Part shown: positions 48,405 to 58,205 of the stretch, piece by piece
Layout of the letters: each line of letters begins with the position of its first letter
How positions within the stretch are numbered: position 1 is the first letter of the stretch
DNA from: Campylobacter sp. MIT 12-8780
GTDB taxonomy: Bacteria > Campylobacterota > Campylobacteria > Campylobacterales > Campylobacteraceae
Assembly: GCF_006864535.1 (NCBI RefSeq)
Contig: NZ_QHLL01000006.1
Span: 62,001 to 126,000, forward strand
Direction: 5' to 3'
Length of the DNA: 64,000 nucleotides
Notes under the pieces: generated by a model
Told to the model about the DNA's origin: nothing
What the model saw: the letters and a program-made list of their open reading frames with translations, nothing else
The model's database searches: none
Position numbers and translations under genes: made by a program

Positions 48405-49131
48405 AACAATACCTCACCTTTCCTTGAAAAAATATATTTCCCTCTTCATCAAGTCTAAGGCTTAATTCTTCCTCGCTTTTTGGTAAAACTTTGATATTTT
48501 TTTCAAGCTTACTCTGTAAAACTCCAAGATAAAAGCACGCTGCCATGCCTGTGCCGCAAGCTAAAGTTTCATTTTCAACACCTCGTTCAAAGGTTCTTAC
48601 GCGTAAAAGCTTTTCATGTTCTATCTTGGCATAATTTACATTTGCATTGTATTTTTGGCGTAAAATCTGACAAGTTTTAAGATCAAATTCGCTTAAATCC
48701 TCACAAAAATGCACCAAATGAGGCACGCCAGTATCACAAATTTGCCATTTTTTGCCTTCAAATTCAAAGCTTTGCACCTCATCTTTTACCTTTGTAAGCT
48801 GAGTTTCAACGATGTCTTCTTCAACATTTGCTTTGATCACCCCAGCCTTTGTTAAAAAGCTTAAATTTGGCTTCATTTTTAAGATATGGCAGGCAAAGTG
48901 AGCAGCCGCTCTTGAGCCATTACCACACATTGCAGGCTCACTTGCATCACAATTATAAAACTGCCACTCAAAGTCGTATTTTTCATGTGGTAAAATCACG
49001 ATAAGTCCATCAGCTCCTATGCCACTATATCGGTTGCAAAGCTTGATAGCAAGTTCTTTAAAATCGCCTTTTTTATCACTATAAAAAAGCACAAAGTCAT
49101 TTCCACTCGCACAATACTTATAAAATTTCAT
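48379..49131 (-). CDS. dapF: Diaminopimelate epimerase
   Basis: A 250-residue enzyme that converts LL- to meso-diaminopimelate for lysine and peptidoglycan synthesis. Both catalytic cysteines are in place: CDASEPAMCGNGSRA and NETLACGTGMAA. It overlaps the start of the glucosaminidase gene and the end of coaE by 14 bases, so the three genes form a compact minus-strand operon. Confidence 0.95.
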   Translation of the reverse strand: MKFYKYCASGNDFVLFYSDKKGDFKELAIKLCNRYSGIGADGLIVILPHEKYDFEWQFYNCDASEPAMCGNGSRAAAHFACHILKMKPNLSFLTKAGVIKANVEEDIVETQLTKVKDEVQSFEFEGKKWQICDTGVPHLVHFCEDLSEFDLKTCQILRQKYNANVNYAKIEHEKLLRVRTFERGVENETLACGTGMAACFYLGVLQSKLEKNIKVLPKSEEELSLRLDEEGNIFFQGKVRYCFEAKYNFS

Positions 49132-49726
49132 TTTTACCCTTGTTTAAAAGCTTGATTGTATCAAAAAATTCCTCGCAGTTTTGCTTAAATTCCTCTAAAT
49201 TTCCCTCGTTTTTGATAACAAAATCGGCAAGTTCAAGCTTCTTTTCAATATCCATTTGAGCTTCAAGCCTTTGTAAAGCTTCTTTTTCACTCAAACTATC
49301 TCTTTGCATTAAACGTTTTAGACTGAGTTCTTTAGGGGCGTAGATTAAGATACTTTTTCCAAGTTCAAAATATGCTTTTGTCTCAAAAAATAAAGGCAGC
49401 TCTACAAAAATGGGACTAAAATTTTTTAAAAGCTTGATTTGTTTTATGATTTCAGTCCTAATTTTAGGGTGTAAAAAATTTTCAAGCTTTTCTTTGGCAA
49501 GATGATCGTTAAAAACTATGTTTGCTAAGGCTTTTCTATCGATTTTTTGCTCTTTTATCAAGCTTTTATCATCAAATAAATCAACGATTTTTAAAGCATT
49601 TTCATCTAAAAGTTCATGAGCTATCATATCTGCATTAAGCACCTTGAAACCTTTGTTTTTGGCAATTTGCATAAAAGTTGATTTACCACAAGCTATACTT
49701 GCTGTTACAAAAAAAACTTCGCTCAT
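49118..49726 (-). CDS. coaE: Dephospho-CoA kinase
   Basis: A 202-residue kinase that performs the last step of coenzyme A synthesis. The P-loop is FVTASIACGKSTF, lacking some of the usual glycines, which I recall also for the C. jejuni protein. The substrate-binding DADMIAHELLD equivalent (LNADMIAHELLDE) and VELPLFFE are recognisable. It is divergent from purM across a 59-base promoter region. Confidence 0.9.
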   Translation of the reverse strand: MSEVFFVTASIACGKSTFMQIAKNKGFKVLNADMIAHELLDENALKIVDLFDDKSLIKEQKIDRKALANIVFNDHLAKEKLENFLHPKIRTEIIKQIKLLKNFSPIFVELPLFFETKAYFELGKSILIYAPKELSLKRLMQRDSLSEKEALQRLEAQMDIEKKLELADFVIKNEGNLEEFKQNCEEFFDTIKLLNKGKNEIL

Positions 49727-49753
49727 TTAAGCCCTTTTAAAAATGCTTTTAGT

Positions 49754-49759
49754 TACAAT
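49754..49759 (+). promoter_or_regulatory. Putative -10 element (TACAAT) for purM
   Basis: TACAAT lies 27 bases before the purM start in the divergent coaE/purM gap, with TTAAGGAAATGTAA as the ribosome-binding region. Confidence 0.45.
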
Positions 49760-49785
49760 AACCTTTTAAATTTAAGGAAATGTAA

Positions 49786-50775
49786 ATGAAAATTTCATAC
49801 GAGCAAGCTGGAGTAAGCATAGATAATGGCAATGCCTTTGTAGAGGCGATTAAGCCTTTGGTAAAGCAGACTTTTTCGCCTCAGGTTTTAGGTGGCATTG
49901 GTTCTTTTTCTGGAGCTTTTGAGCTACCAAGTGGCTATAAAAAGCCCGTGCTTTTAGCCGCGACTGATGGGGTTGGCACTAAGCTTCGTTTGGCAATTGA
50001 CGCGCAAAGATATGAGAGTATAGGGCAGGATTTGGTGGCTATGTGCGTGAATGACTTGATTTGCAATTTTGCTACACCTTTGTTTTTTTTGGATTATTAT
50101 GCTACAGCTAAGCTTGATGTGGAAGTTGCAAAAAGCGTGGTTGCAGGTATTGCTAGGGCTTGTAAGATAGCCCAGTGTGCTTTAATAGGTGGTGAAACAG
50201 CTGAAATGCCTTCTATGTATGCGCCAAAGGATTTTGATTTAGCTGGTTTTGCTGTGGGTATGGCTGAAAAAGAAGAGATTGACAGAACGAGCTTTGTTAA
50301 AAACGGCGATTTGCTTTTAGCTCTGCCAAGTTCTGGGCTTCATTCAAATGGCTATTCTTTAGCTAGAAAGGTGCTTTTTGAGGCTTTAGGGCTTAAATTT
50401 GATGATAAGATCGAGGGTAAAAAGCTCATCGATATCTTGCTTGAGCCAACGCGAATTTATGTTAAAGACTTTTTAAAGCTTAAGCCTTTTATCAATGCTT
50501 TAGCTCATATCACCGGTGGAGGTTTGGTAGAAAATCTGCCAAGAGTGTTCCCTAAGGGCTTAGGAGCAGTGATTAGAAAGCATCATCTTAAAACTCCTGA
50601 AATTTTTTACACCATAGGCGAGGCAGTAGAAGAAGCTGAAATGTATAGAAGTTTTAATATGGGCGTGGGACTTGTGCTAGTCGTTTCTCCAGAAAATGTT
50701 TCAAAAGTGCTTGAAAATTCAGATGCTTTCATCATCGGCGAAGTTGTTATCAATGAAGGCGTGGTGCTTGAATGA
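49786..50775 (+). CDS. purM: Phosphoribosylformylglycinamidine cyclo-ligase
   Basis: A 329-residue enzyme that closes the imidazole ring in purine synthesis, forming AIR. The N-terminal ATDGVGTKLRLA, DLVAMCVNDLICNFATPLFFLDY and GGETAEMPSMY are diagnostic. ITGGGLVENLPRV marks the C-terminal domain. It overlaps the downstream glycosyltransferase gene by four bases (ATGA), an unusual operon partner. Confidence 0.97.
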   Translation: MKISYEQAGVSIDNGNAFVEAIKPLVKQTFSPQVLGGIGSFSGAFELPSGYKKPVLLAATDGVGTKLRLAIDAQRYESIGQDLVAMCVNDLICNFATPLFFLDYYATAKLDVEVAKSVVAGIARACKIAQCALIGGETAEMPSMYAPKDFDLAGFAVGMAEKEEIDRTSFVKNGDLLLALPSSGLHSNGYSLARKVLFEALGLKFDDKIEGKKLIDILLEPTRIYVKDFLKLKPFINALAHITGGGLVENLPRVFPKGLGAVIRKHHLKTPEIFYTIGEAVEEAEMYRSFNMGVGLVLVVSPENVSKVLENSDAFIIGEVVINEGVVLE

Positions 50776-51788
50776 AAGAACCAAAGGTTATCGCTTTTGA
50801 TAGAAGGTTAGGAGTAGGGGATATCATCTCATCTTTACCTGCTTTGTATGTGATAAAGCAGCTTTACCCAAGGGCTAAGCTTTTGCTTTTTACGAGCAAA
50901 GTTGGCTTTTATTTGTGTAAAAATTTTGATTTTATTGATAGAATTTTTTTGCAAGGGCTTGAATTTACTCAAAATGATGAGAATCTGCCCCAAATCATCG
51001 ATGAATACAACATCGACACACTCATCCTCGCCCATAGAACGAGCAAAAATATCAAATTTGCCAAGCAAAGTAAATGCAAAAATATCATCACTTGGAGGCA
51101 TTTACACACGCTTTTTTCGCCTCGTTTTAAACACCCAAAGCATATCAAACGTTTAAAAAGGCTTGAAATTCAACGTTGTTTGGACTTGGTAAGGATGATT
51201 GATCCTAAACGTTATGATGCAAAGATAAAAGAGTTTGATCTTAAAACTATGCCTATACAAATTCAAAGTGATAGGGAAAATATAGAGTATATCAATGCCT
51301 TTTTAAAGCCTATACAAAAGGACTTTAAGCATATCATAGGTTTGAGTTGTTTTGGAATTTCTTCGGCTCATTATAATCTAAAAATGAATGATTGGGTAGA
51401 GCTTACAAAGGCTTTGGCAGGGCGTTTTAAAAATTTTTTATTTGTTTTTATGAATTTTAAACAAAGTGGTTATGAATTTGAGGATTTTAAAGAAGAAAAT
51501 ATCAAAGTTTTTAATAATGATGAAAATTTGCTTCATCTTGTGGAGCTTACAAGAAGATTAAAGCTTTGCATAAGCCTTTCAACGGGCAATATCCACATAG
51601 CCGATAATCTTAAAATTGATACTTTGGGCTTTTATCCGCAAACTGATAGCGTGCTTTTTCCTTGTGGAAACTATGGGGGACACTTTGATGCGCTTTTCTT
51701 GCCAAAAGATTGGCATAATGAATACGAATTGTATAAAGATGAGTTTTATAAACTCGCTCAAAAGGTTTTGAGTAAAATTGAGGAGTAG
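50772..51788 (+). CDS. GT9 family heptosyltransferase-like protein
   Basis: A 338-residue protein resembling ADP-heptose:LPS heptosyltransferases (GT-B fold). The start is RRLGVGDIISSLPALYVIKQ, the family's glycine loop with Asp, and the nucleotide-sugar-binding region ends with LCISLSTGNIHIADNL. No membrane segment; it would act on the cytoplasmic side on lipooligosaccharide core. It follows purM by translational overlap and is followed two bases later by a related gene. The acceptor and donor are unknown; heptose is only the family default. Confidence 0.78.
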   Translation: MKEPKVIAFDRRLGVGDIISSLPALYVIKQLYPRAKLLLFTSKVGFYLCKNFDFIDRIFLQGLEFTQNDENLPQIIDEYNIDTLILAHRTSKNIKFAKQSKCKNIITWRHLHTLFSPRFKHPKHIKRLKRLEIQRCLDLVRMIDPKRYDAKIKEFDLKTMPIQIQSDRENIEYINAFLKPIQKDFKHIIGLSCFGISSAHYNLKMNDWVELTKALAGRFKNFLFVFMNFKQSGYEFEDFKEENIKVFNNDENLLHLVELTRRLKLCISLSTGNIHIADNLKIDTLGFYPQTDSVLFPCGNYGGHFDALFLPKDWHNEYELYKDEFYKLAQKVLSKIEE

Positions 51789-51790
51789 TT

Positions 51791-52778
51791 GTGCAAAATA
51801 TAGGTTTTTTAAATGATATACATTCTGTAGGGGATAATGCGACGCGTTTTAAGGCTTTGGTGGCTTTAAGAAAGCTTTATCCACAAAGTAAGATCATCTT
51901 TTTTGGACGCCGTCATTTTATGGATATGTTTTTTTACTCTGAAGTGATTGATGAGTTTGTGGTGATAGATGAGCTTGGGGGGGCGTTTGAGTGATTTTGA
52001 ACTTGATATTTTGCTTCTTGCAGGGTATAAATACGGTGATATGATCAGTCTAGCTCAAACAAGTAAGGCAAAAAGAATCATTGCTCCAGCTTATCTTCAA
52101 ACTTTTTTTGCAAAGAGGATAGAGGTCTTTTTTTATAATCAATTTCGCCCTCACAGAGAGGTGTTTAAGGCTCTTGAGTTGGTAAGAAGGATCGATAAAA
52201 AGCATTTTGATGAGAATATTTCAAAGATTGATTTTAAACACCTTGCTTTAAAAACCCTGCCTCAGCATCAAAGATATATTGACACGCTTTTTAAAAGCTT
52301 TAAGGCTGAACAATTTAAGCTTATCGTAGGCATCAATGCTTTTGCAAACTCAGCTTATAAATTTGTCCCTCAAGATTATGCGTATTTAGCAAAGAATTTG
52401 GCACGCGAGTTTCCGCAAGTGCTTTTTGTGATGATGAGCTATGATGGAAATCTGATAAGGTATAAAGAATTTGAAGAAGAAAATATCCAAATTTTTATAG
52501 GCGATAATGAGCTTTTTCATCTGATCGAGCTTACAAGTAGGCTTGATATGCTCATAAGTCCAGATACGGGTAATGTGCATATAGCTGATATATTTAAGGT
52601 AAGCATACTCCAAACGATGAAAACGAATTTAAGGCTTAAATGGGGCGGAGGAAGCTGGGGTAATGAATGTCAAATGCTTTTGTTGAATAACAAATGGATA
52701 AAAAACTATAACAAACTCAAGCTTGGATTTAATAAATTAGCCAAAGATATGATAGCTAGGCTTTTAGATAAAGCCTAA
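51791..52778 (+). pseudogene. GT9 heptosyltransferase-like gene, split by a frameshift at G7 (possibly phase-off)
   Basis: Two frames together make one protein of about 328 residues. The first (GTG start at 51791) reads MQNIGFLNDIHSVGDNATRF and ends at 51994. The second carries SDFELDILLLAGYKYGD through LISPDTGNVHIAD and ends in sbmA's convergent region. They join exactly at GGGGGGG (51977-51983); six Gs, or nine, would restore DELGGRLSDFEL without loss. It is related to the gene before it. Campylobacter uses G tracts to switch surface-glycan genes, so the current state may be OFF rather than dead. An assembly error in the tract is also possible. Confidence 0.8.
51977..51983. repeat. Homopolymeric G7 tract in the second heptosyltransferase-like gene
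   Basis: Seven G in a row, within codons for Gly-Gly, at the precise point where the reading frame breaks. Such tracts are common contingency loci in Campylobacter surface genes, though they are usually eight or longer. Confidence 0.9.
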
Positions 52779-54001
52779 TGCTTTTTATAAGCGATATTTT
52801 TTTCAAATTCTTTCAAACGTTTGTATATACTTCTAAGCTCGGTGATCTTTGTCCAGTTTGTGATAAAAACACTAAAAGAGCTTCGCACCTGATCAAAGGC
52901 ATTATTCATCTGCATAACTATGCCAAGCCCTATAGCGCCGATGAAAAGCGAAGGTGCCATGATTAAAAGTGGCACGATAACGATCATCTGTTCAAATAAA
53001 ATAAGCCAAATATTAAAATATCCATAATGCAAAAAAAGCCTTTTGTAGTTAAATTTAAGTCCTGTAAAAAGCTCAAGCATAGTTTCATTTTTAGCGTAGT
53101 TTTTGCGATCATCTTCTGCATAGACAAGTTCTTTTCTAAAAGCAGCCTCTGCTTTTTGGTTATTATACTCAAGTCCGGGCAGTTTTATACCTACAAACCA
53201 CGATATAATCAAGCCTCCAACAGAGATCAAAAAGGCTATATACACCAAAGAACCCTCAATATCCCTTAAAATAGGCACATTCACAGAAGCGCTTAAAGCC
53301 CAAAGTATAGGGATAAAAGCGATGAGTATCATCACAGCTCGAACAAAGGCAAGCCCCAAACTTTCAACTATCTTTGAGAAATTATAAATATCTTCTTGAA
53401 TTCTTTGAGAACTGCCTTCGATATTATCATCTTTATTTTTCCAAAAACGCAAATATTCAAAAGTCATCGCTTCACGCCATTTAAAGGCATATACACTTGC
53501 AAAGTAAATATTTATAGTAGCAACCAAAACATAAGGTATAGCGATAAATAAAAAAATCACAATCAAAGCATAAAAATCCTCGATTATATAGCTTTGCTTA
53601 TCTACGCCATTTTCACCAAAATGACTTTTTGTGAGGCTTTTGTAATATTTCATCGCCAAAGCATTTAAGAAAGTGGTGTTATCATCATTTTCATTTTGCT
53701 TAGTTTTTTGCTCATCTTGCTTGCTTGTGTTTTGCTCTTTGCTTTTTTCATCTTTAGTTGTATCTTGGGTAGAGGAATGGTTAGCTTGAGTATTTTGCGT
53801 GGAAGTTGTCGCTTCATCTTTGGTGCTTGTTTGTTCTAAAGGTTTGATTTGTGGTTTTTGCAAGACATTGTAAAAATCTTTATACCATTCATTTATGGCA
53901 ACATTAAGATTGGTTTGTATATACAGACAAAAAAGCAAGAAAAATAAACCCAAATAAGCCCACAAAGCCCATTTTTTAGAAGCAAAAAACGCTGAAAACA
54001 T
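52775..54001 (-). CDS. SbmA/BacA family peptide transporter
   Basis: A 408-residue inner-membrane protein with about seven to eight membrane segments, similar to SbmA/BacA, a proton-driven peptide importer. The N-terminal NVAINEWYKDFYNVLQKP and C-terminal KFNYKRLFLHYGYFNIWLIL and VRSSFSVFITNWTKITELRS segments are typical. A Gln/Thr/Lys/Asp-rich insert of about 65 residues (from ~50) breaks the N-terminal loop, predicted periplasmic. It converges with, and overlaps by four bases, the glycosyltransferase gene. Natural substrates are not known. Confidence 0.82.
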   Translation of the reverse strand: MFSAFFASKKWALWAYLGLFFLLFCLYIQTNLNVAINEWYKDFYNVLQKPQIKPLEQTSTKDEATTSTQNTQANHSSTQDTTKDEKSKEQNTSKQDEQKTKQNENDDNTTFLNALAMKYYKSLTKSHFGENGVDKQSYIIEDFYALIVIFLFIAIPYVLVATINIYFASVYAFKWREAMTFEYLRFWKNKDDNIEGSSQRIQEDIYNFSKIVESLGLAFVRAVMILIAFIPILWALSASVNVPILRDIEGSLVYIAFLISVGGLIISWFVGIKLPGLEYNNQKAEAAFRKELVYAEDDRKNYAKNETMLELFTGLKFNYKRLFLHYGYFNIWLILFEQMIVIVPLLIMAPSLFIGAIGLGIVMQMNNAFDQVRSSFSVFITNWTKITELRSIYKRLKEFEKNIAYKKH

Positions 54002-54321
54002 TTTTTTCCTTAGTGTAAGAATGTAAAGTGCTATTGTAGATAAAAAAAGCTAACACATATCAAAATTTGTATTAAAAGTGTTGATTTTGAGTGTATTTTT
54101 GTGCTATTGCGTAGAGTTTATTTTTGTAAAATTTTTCATTTTAAGAGTAGGATATAATGATAAAATTAGGTTTTTGCTTTAAACTTAAAGATAATTTTGA
54201 TAAAGGCACAGAATATTTTTTTAGATAATCATTTTTATTTGATATGATAAATGAGATATTTTGTATATTTTTGTGATGATTTTTTAGACAAAAAATATTT
54301 TATTGTGATTAAAAATAAGCC
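54002..54321. other. Gene-poor gap between sbmA and sodC
   Basis: This AT-rich gap holds the upstream region of sbmA and the downstream region of sodC. It includes a TATAAT (54153-54158) overlapping a 23-residue ORF with GAGTAGGATATA before ATG 54157 (MIKLGFCFKLKDNFDKGTEY... to 54228). The ORF has a weak ribosome-binding match and no known homology, so I do not call it a gene. No tRNA or repeat element was seen. Confidence 0.5.
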
Positions 54322-54353
54322 TAACTTCAAGCAGCCTTAGCCACTTGAAGTTA
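54322..54353 (-). terminator. Terminator hairpin downstream of sodC
   Basis: TAACTTCAAG and CTTGAAGTTA make a perfect 10-bp stem with a 12-base loop, 12 bases after the sodC stop. On the minus strand it is followed by GGCTTATTTTTAATC, and on the plus strand by AATTTTTT, so it may work in both directions. Confidence 0.75.
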
Positions 54354-54365
54354 AATTTTTTAAGA

Positions 54366-54908
54366 TTATTTAATCACACCACAAGCCATTCTAGCTCCGC
54401 CACCACCAAGTGTAGCTGGGTGATCGCTGTGATTATCCCCACCAAAGTGGATCATTAAAGCATGTTTTTTAAGCTCATTTAAGTTTTTAATCTTTGGTGC
54501 TAAAACAGGATTGTTTGCGTTGCCATCTTTATCAACATAAAGTGCTGGCAAATCGCCTTTATGCCCTTTGTCATCCCAAGGAAGTGAATGCCCTTCTGTT
54601 TTTTCAGGATCCCAGTGTCCTCCAGCTTTCATACCTAAGCCTTTATCAGTTGCTCCACAATCTGCGTTTTCATGCACATGAAAGCCGTGAATTCCAGCTT
54701 CTAAGCCTTTAAGTTGTGGAAAAAATGCCACTCCATAAGCTGTTTGCACAGCGATGACTTCTCCAGCATCTTTGTTCTTTTTTTGATCTAAAACTTGCAT
54801 TTTAATCACTAAATGATCCTTAACTGATTTTGGATCAAAAACTTCAGTATTTGCAGCAAAAAGCACAGAACTTGCTAACACAGAACCTAAAAGAATTTTT
54901 TTCATCAT
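54366..54908 (-). CDS. sodC: Superoxide dismutase [Cu-Zn], periplasmic
   Basis: A 180-residue enzyme with a signal peptide ([21 protein letters not shown]) that dismutates superoxide in the periplasm. Copper/zinc ligands are in [29 protein letters not shown] and [13 protein letters not shown], and the C-terminal [12 protein letters not shown] holds the conserved disulfide cysteine and arginine. C. jejuni, as I recall, has only the iron enzyme SodB, so its presence is a species-level difference. A minus-strand TATAAT lies at 54942-54947. Confidence 0.95.
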   Translation of the reverse strand: MMKKILLGSVLASSVLFAANTEVFDPKSVKDHLVIKMQVLDQKKNKDAGEVIAVQTAYGVAFFPQLKGLEAGIHGFHVHENADCGATDKGLGMKAGGHWDPEKTEGHSLPWDDKGHKGDLPALYVDKDGNANNPVLAPKIKNLNELKKHALMIHFGGDNHSDHPATLGGGGARMACGVIK

Positions 54909-54941
54909 TTTTTCTCCTTTGAATGATTTTAAGGTAATTTC

Positions 54942-54947
54942 ATTATA
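54942..54947 (-). promoter_or_regulatory. Putative -10 element (TATAAT) for sodC
   Basis: Minus-strand TATAAT about 34 bases upstream of the sodC start, with AAAGGAGAAAAA as ribosome-binding site. The flanking 54948-55052 is AT-rich and contains no gene. Confidence 0.5.
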
Positions 54948-55052
54948 ATATTTTTTATTAAATAATTATTTGTATTGTTTATTTTTTTAATAAAAATGTT
55001 TCTTTGAGTGAATTTTAAGCAAGGCTCAAAGCTATTTAACGCCTATATACGC

Positions 55053-55904
55053 TTATGCTTCAAACAAGCTATGTGTTGCTTCAAAAACCTTTTTTGCTAC
55101 ATAGGCATTATTCATAGTATAAAGATGAATGCCACTTACGCCATTTGTGAGTAAATCAACGATTTGATCGATAGCATAAGCTATACCAGCATCTATCATG
55201 GCTTTATCGTTGTGTTCATATTTGTGTAGTATTTTTGCAAATTTAGCTGGGATTTTTGATCCGCACATACTTGTGATTTTAAGCACTTGACGTTTGTTGG
55301 CTATAGGCATTATGCCTGCTTTGATTTCAGCTTTTATATTTGCTATATCGCAGTATTCTTTGAAGCGGTAAAAGTCTTCATTGTCAAAGAAAAGCTGAGT
55401 TAAAAGCGTGTTTGCTCCTGCATCAACCTTTTCTTTTAAGTGATGAATATCTTCAGTGAAATTTAAAGCCTCATTATGCTTTTCAGGATAGCAAGCTGCA
55501 TAAATTTCAAAGTCGCCTTGTTCTTTGATAAAACGCACCAAATCACTTGCATACGCAAAATCCACGCTTTTTTCCTTACCCTCGACTATATCACCTCTTA
55601 GGGCAAGGATTTTTTGAAGCCCTCGTTTTTTGCATTCATTTAAAATGCTTGAAATTTGGGCTTTATTTTGATGAATGCAAGGCAAATGCACTATACTTGA
55701 GGTTTTATAGCGATCTTGCACTAAGCTTGCTATGTCAAGGGTGTTTTGCGAATTGATACTTCCACCTGCCCCAAAAGTTACACTGATAAAATCAGGCTTT
55801 AAGTCTTTGAGCTGTTCTAAAGTGGTGTAAATTTTATCTATACTATCACTTTTTCTTGGTGGAAAAATTTCAAAAGAAAAACTTGCTTTTGCATTCATCT
55901 TCAC
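55053..55904 (-). CDS. metF: 5,10-methylenetetrahydrofolate reductase
   Basis: A 283-residue FAD enzyme that makes 5-methyl-THF, the methyl donor for methionine synthesis. It has FEIFPPRKSDSIDKIY at the N terminus, FISVTFGAGGS and LRGD, and GANTLLTQLFFDNEDFYRF. It lies six bases after metE and supplies the methyl group that MetE uses. It is cytoplasmic. Confidence 0.96.
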   Translation of the reverse strand: MKMNAKASFSFEIFPPRKSDSIDKIYTTLEQLKDLKPDFISVTFGAGGSINSQNTLDIASLVQDRYKTSSIVHLPCIHQNKAQISSILNECKKRGLQKILALRGDIVEGKEKSVDFAYASDLVRFIKEQGDFEIYAACYPEKHNEALNFTEDIHHLKEKVDAGANTLLTQLFFDNEDFYRFKEYCDIANIKAEIKAGIMPIANKRQVLKITSMCGSKIPAKFAKILHKYEHNDKAMIDAGIAYAIDQIVDLLTNGVSGIHLYTMNNAYVAKKVFEATHSLFEA

Positions 55905-55910
55905 TCCTCT

Positions 55911-58178
55911 TTAAAGGCTTTTTCTTATGTTGAGTGTAGCTGTAACCATATTTTTAAGGCTTTCTATCACTTCTTTATCGCCTCTTGTTTTAAGCCCACA
56001 ATCTGGATTGATCCAAATTTGTTCTTTTGGGAGCTTTGCAAGGATTTTTTTGATCGTGCTTTCAAGCTCGCTTACGCTAGGCACTCTAGGGCTGTGTATA
56101 TCATAAACGCCCGGTCCAACTTGGGTTTGAAAATGAGCTGCTTTAAGAGTATCTAAAAGCTCTAAATTGCTTCTGCTTGCCTCAAAAGAGATCACATCAG
56201 CATCCATAGCATCAATTTCTTTGATAATATCGCTAAATTCACTATAGCACATATGAGTATGGATTTGAGTTTGCGCCTTTACGCCGCTATGCACGAGGTT
56301 AAAAGCTGGTATAGCCCAGTCTAAATACTCACTATGCCAATCACTTTTTCTTAAAGGGAGTTTTTCACGCAAAGCTGCTTCATCAATTTGTATGATTTTA
56401 ATGCCCGCTGCTTCAAGATCAAGCACTTCATCACGGATTGCCAAAGCAATTTGCAAGGTGCTTTCTTTAAGGCTTATATCTTCTCTTGGAAAACTCCAGT
56501 TAAGTATGGTTACAGGTCCAGTGAGCATACCTTTGACATATTTTGAGCTTTGTTCTTGGGCGAATTTACTCCACGCTACAGTGATAGGTTTAGCCCTTGA
56601 GACATCGCCCCACACAACAGGAGGTTTTACACATCTTGTGCCATAGCTTTGCACCCAGCCATTTGAGGTAAATAAAAAGCCCTCTAAGCTCTCACCAAAA
56701 TACTCCACCATATCATTGCGTTCAAACTCGCCATGCACTAAGACATCAAGTCCGATTTGTTCTTGGAATTTGATACATTCTTTGATCTTGGTTTGATTAA
56801 ATTCAGTATAAGCTGTGCTTGAAATTTGTGCTTTTTTAAAGTCTAGGCGGTTCTTACGCACATCAGGAGTTTGAGGAAATGAACCTATGGTTGTGGTTGG
56901 TAAAAGTGGAAGTTTTAAGGCTTCTTTTTGAATTTGTTCTCTTTCTTTAAAGGCTGGCTTTCTTGTATAATCGCTTTGTGAAAGCTTAGCAAGCCTTTCT
57001 TTTACAGCTTTGTTTTCTTTATTTGTTGCCTTAGCAAAAAGGGCGGTATTTGTTTTGAAAAACTCATTTTGCTCTGGGTTTTGGCTTTCAAAGATAGCCT
57101 TAAGTTCTTTAAGTTCGGTGAGTTTTTCCTCAGCAAAGGCAAAATGCTCTAAAAATTGAGCTTCTAGTTTGCTTTCATTTTTGATAGTATAAGGGCTGTG
57201 AAGCAAAGAACAACTTGTATTTAATACGACATTTTTTACTAGACTTTGAATGTTTTTAAATTTTTCTAATGTTTTTGCGTAATTGTTTTTATAGATATTT
57301 TTGCCATTTATAAGCCCAGCAAAAAGAATTTTATTTTCATCAAAGCCTTTTTTGATGAGGTTTAAGCTTTCTTTGCCCTCGATAAAATCAAGTCCTATAG
57401 CATCAAATTGAAGTGTGTTAAGACTATCATAAACATCTCTTACATCGCCAAAATAAGTTTGTACAAGCACTTTTACACCCGCTTTTTTGGCTAAAAGTGT
57501 GTTATAAAACTCTTCAAACAAAGCTATATCAGCCTTAGTTAAATCATACACCAAATAAGGCTCATCAAATTGTACCCATTTCACGCCTTTTTCATTTAGC
57601 TTGTTTAAAAACTCAGTATAAGCTAGCACAAGCTTTTCTTTGGCCTTAGCTTGAGTGCTTTCATCGCTAAAATTGATAAGTTTGAAAAAGGTGAAAATTC
57701 CACTAATAACAACCTTAGCTTCTATGCCAAATTCTTTGGCTTCATCGTATTCTTTAAAAGGCTTGTCGCCCACTAAGGCTATACTTTGAGCATCATCGCA
57801 TTCTGGCACGAGGTAGTGATAATTGGTGTTAAACCATTTTTTCATCGCCAAAGCTGTAGTATCGCCATTTGCTCCTTGATAGCCACGAGCTTGGGCAAAA
57901 TACTCATCTAAAGTATCTAAATTCAAAGCCTTATAACGTTTTGCCACGACATTAAAAAGTGCAGCTGTGTCAAGGATATTATCATAAAATGAAAAATCAT
58001 TACACGAGATAAAGTCTATCCCAGCGTCTTTTTGACTTTGCCAATGCTTTTTACGCAACTCTTTTGCAAGACTTATGAGCTCTTCTTTTGAGCTTTGTTT
58101 TTTGAAGTATTTTTCCACTCCAAACTTAAGCTCTCTTAAAGCACCTATTCTTGGGTAAGAAATAACCGAATTTTGCAT
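55911..58178 (-). CDS. metE: Cobalamin-independent methionine synthase MetE
   Basis: A 755-residue zinc enzyme that transfers the methyl group from 5-methyl-THF (polyglutamate form) to homocysteine. The C-terminal half has [29 protein letters not shown] and the zinc-ligand segments [11 protein letters not shown] and NPDCGLKTR. Together with metF it forms a two-gene operon. The promoter lies about 28 bases upstream. It needs no cobalamin. Confidence 0.97.
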   Translation of the reverse strand: MQNSVISYPRIGALRELKFGVEKYFKKQSSKEELISLAKELRKKHWQSQKDAGIDFISCNDFSFYDNILDTAALFNVVAKRYKALNLDTLDEYFAQARGYQGANGDTTALAMKKWFNTNYHYLVPECDDAQSIALVGDKPFKEYDEAKEFGIEAKVVISGIFTFFKLINFSDESTQAKAKEKLVLAYTEFLNKLNEKGVKWVQFDEPYLVYDLTKADIALFEEFYNTLLAKKAGVKVLVQTYFGDVRDVYDSLNTLQFDAIGLDFIEGKESLNLIKKGFDENKILFAGLINGKNIYKNNYAKTLEKFKNIQSLVKNVVLNTSCSLLHSPYTIKNESKLEAQFLEHFAFAEEKLTELKELKAIFESQNPEQNEFFKTNTALFAKATNKENKAVKERLAKLSQSDYTRKPAFKEREQIQKEALKLPLLPTTTIGSFPQTPDVRKNRLDFKKAQISSTAYTEFNQTKIKECIKFQEQIGLDVLVHGEFERNDMVEYFGESLEGFLFTSNGWVQSYGTRCVKPPVVWGDVSRAKPITVAWSKFAQEQSSKYVKGMLTGPVTILNWSFPREDISLKESTLQIALAIRDEVLDLEAAGIKIIQIDEAALREKLPLRKSDWHSEYLDWAIPAFNLVHSGVKAQTQIHTHMCYSEFSDIIKEIDAMDADVISFEASRSNLELLDTLKAAHFQTQVGPGVYDIHSPRVPSVSELESTIKKILAKLPKEQIWINPDCGLKTRGDKEVIESLKNMVTATLNIRKSL

Positions 58179-58205
58179 ATTTTTCCTTTCGTAAATAAAA
58201 TTGAA

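Noticed and set aside
54157-54228. 23-residue ORF in the sbmA-sodC gap
   Set aside because: Its start overlaps the TATAAT, the ribosome-binding site is weak and no homology or regulatory logic is visible; noted as part of the gap only.
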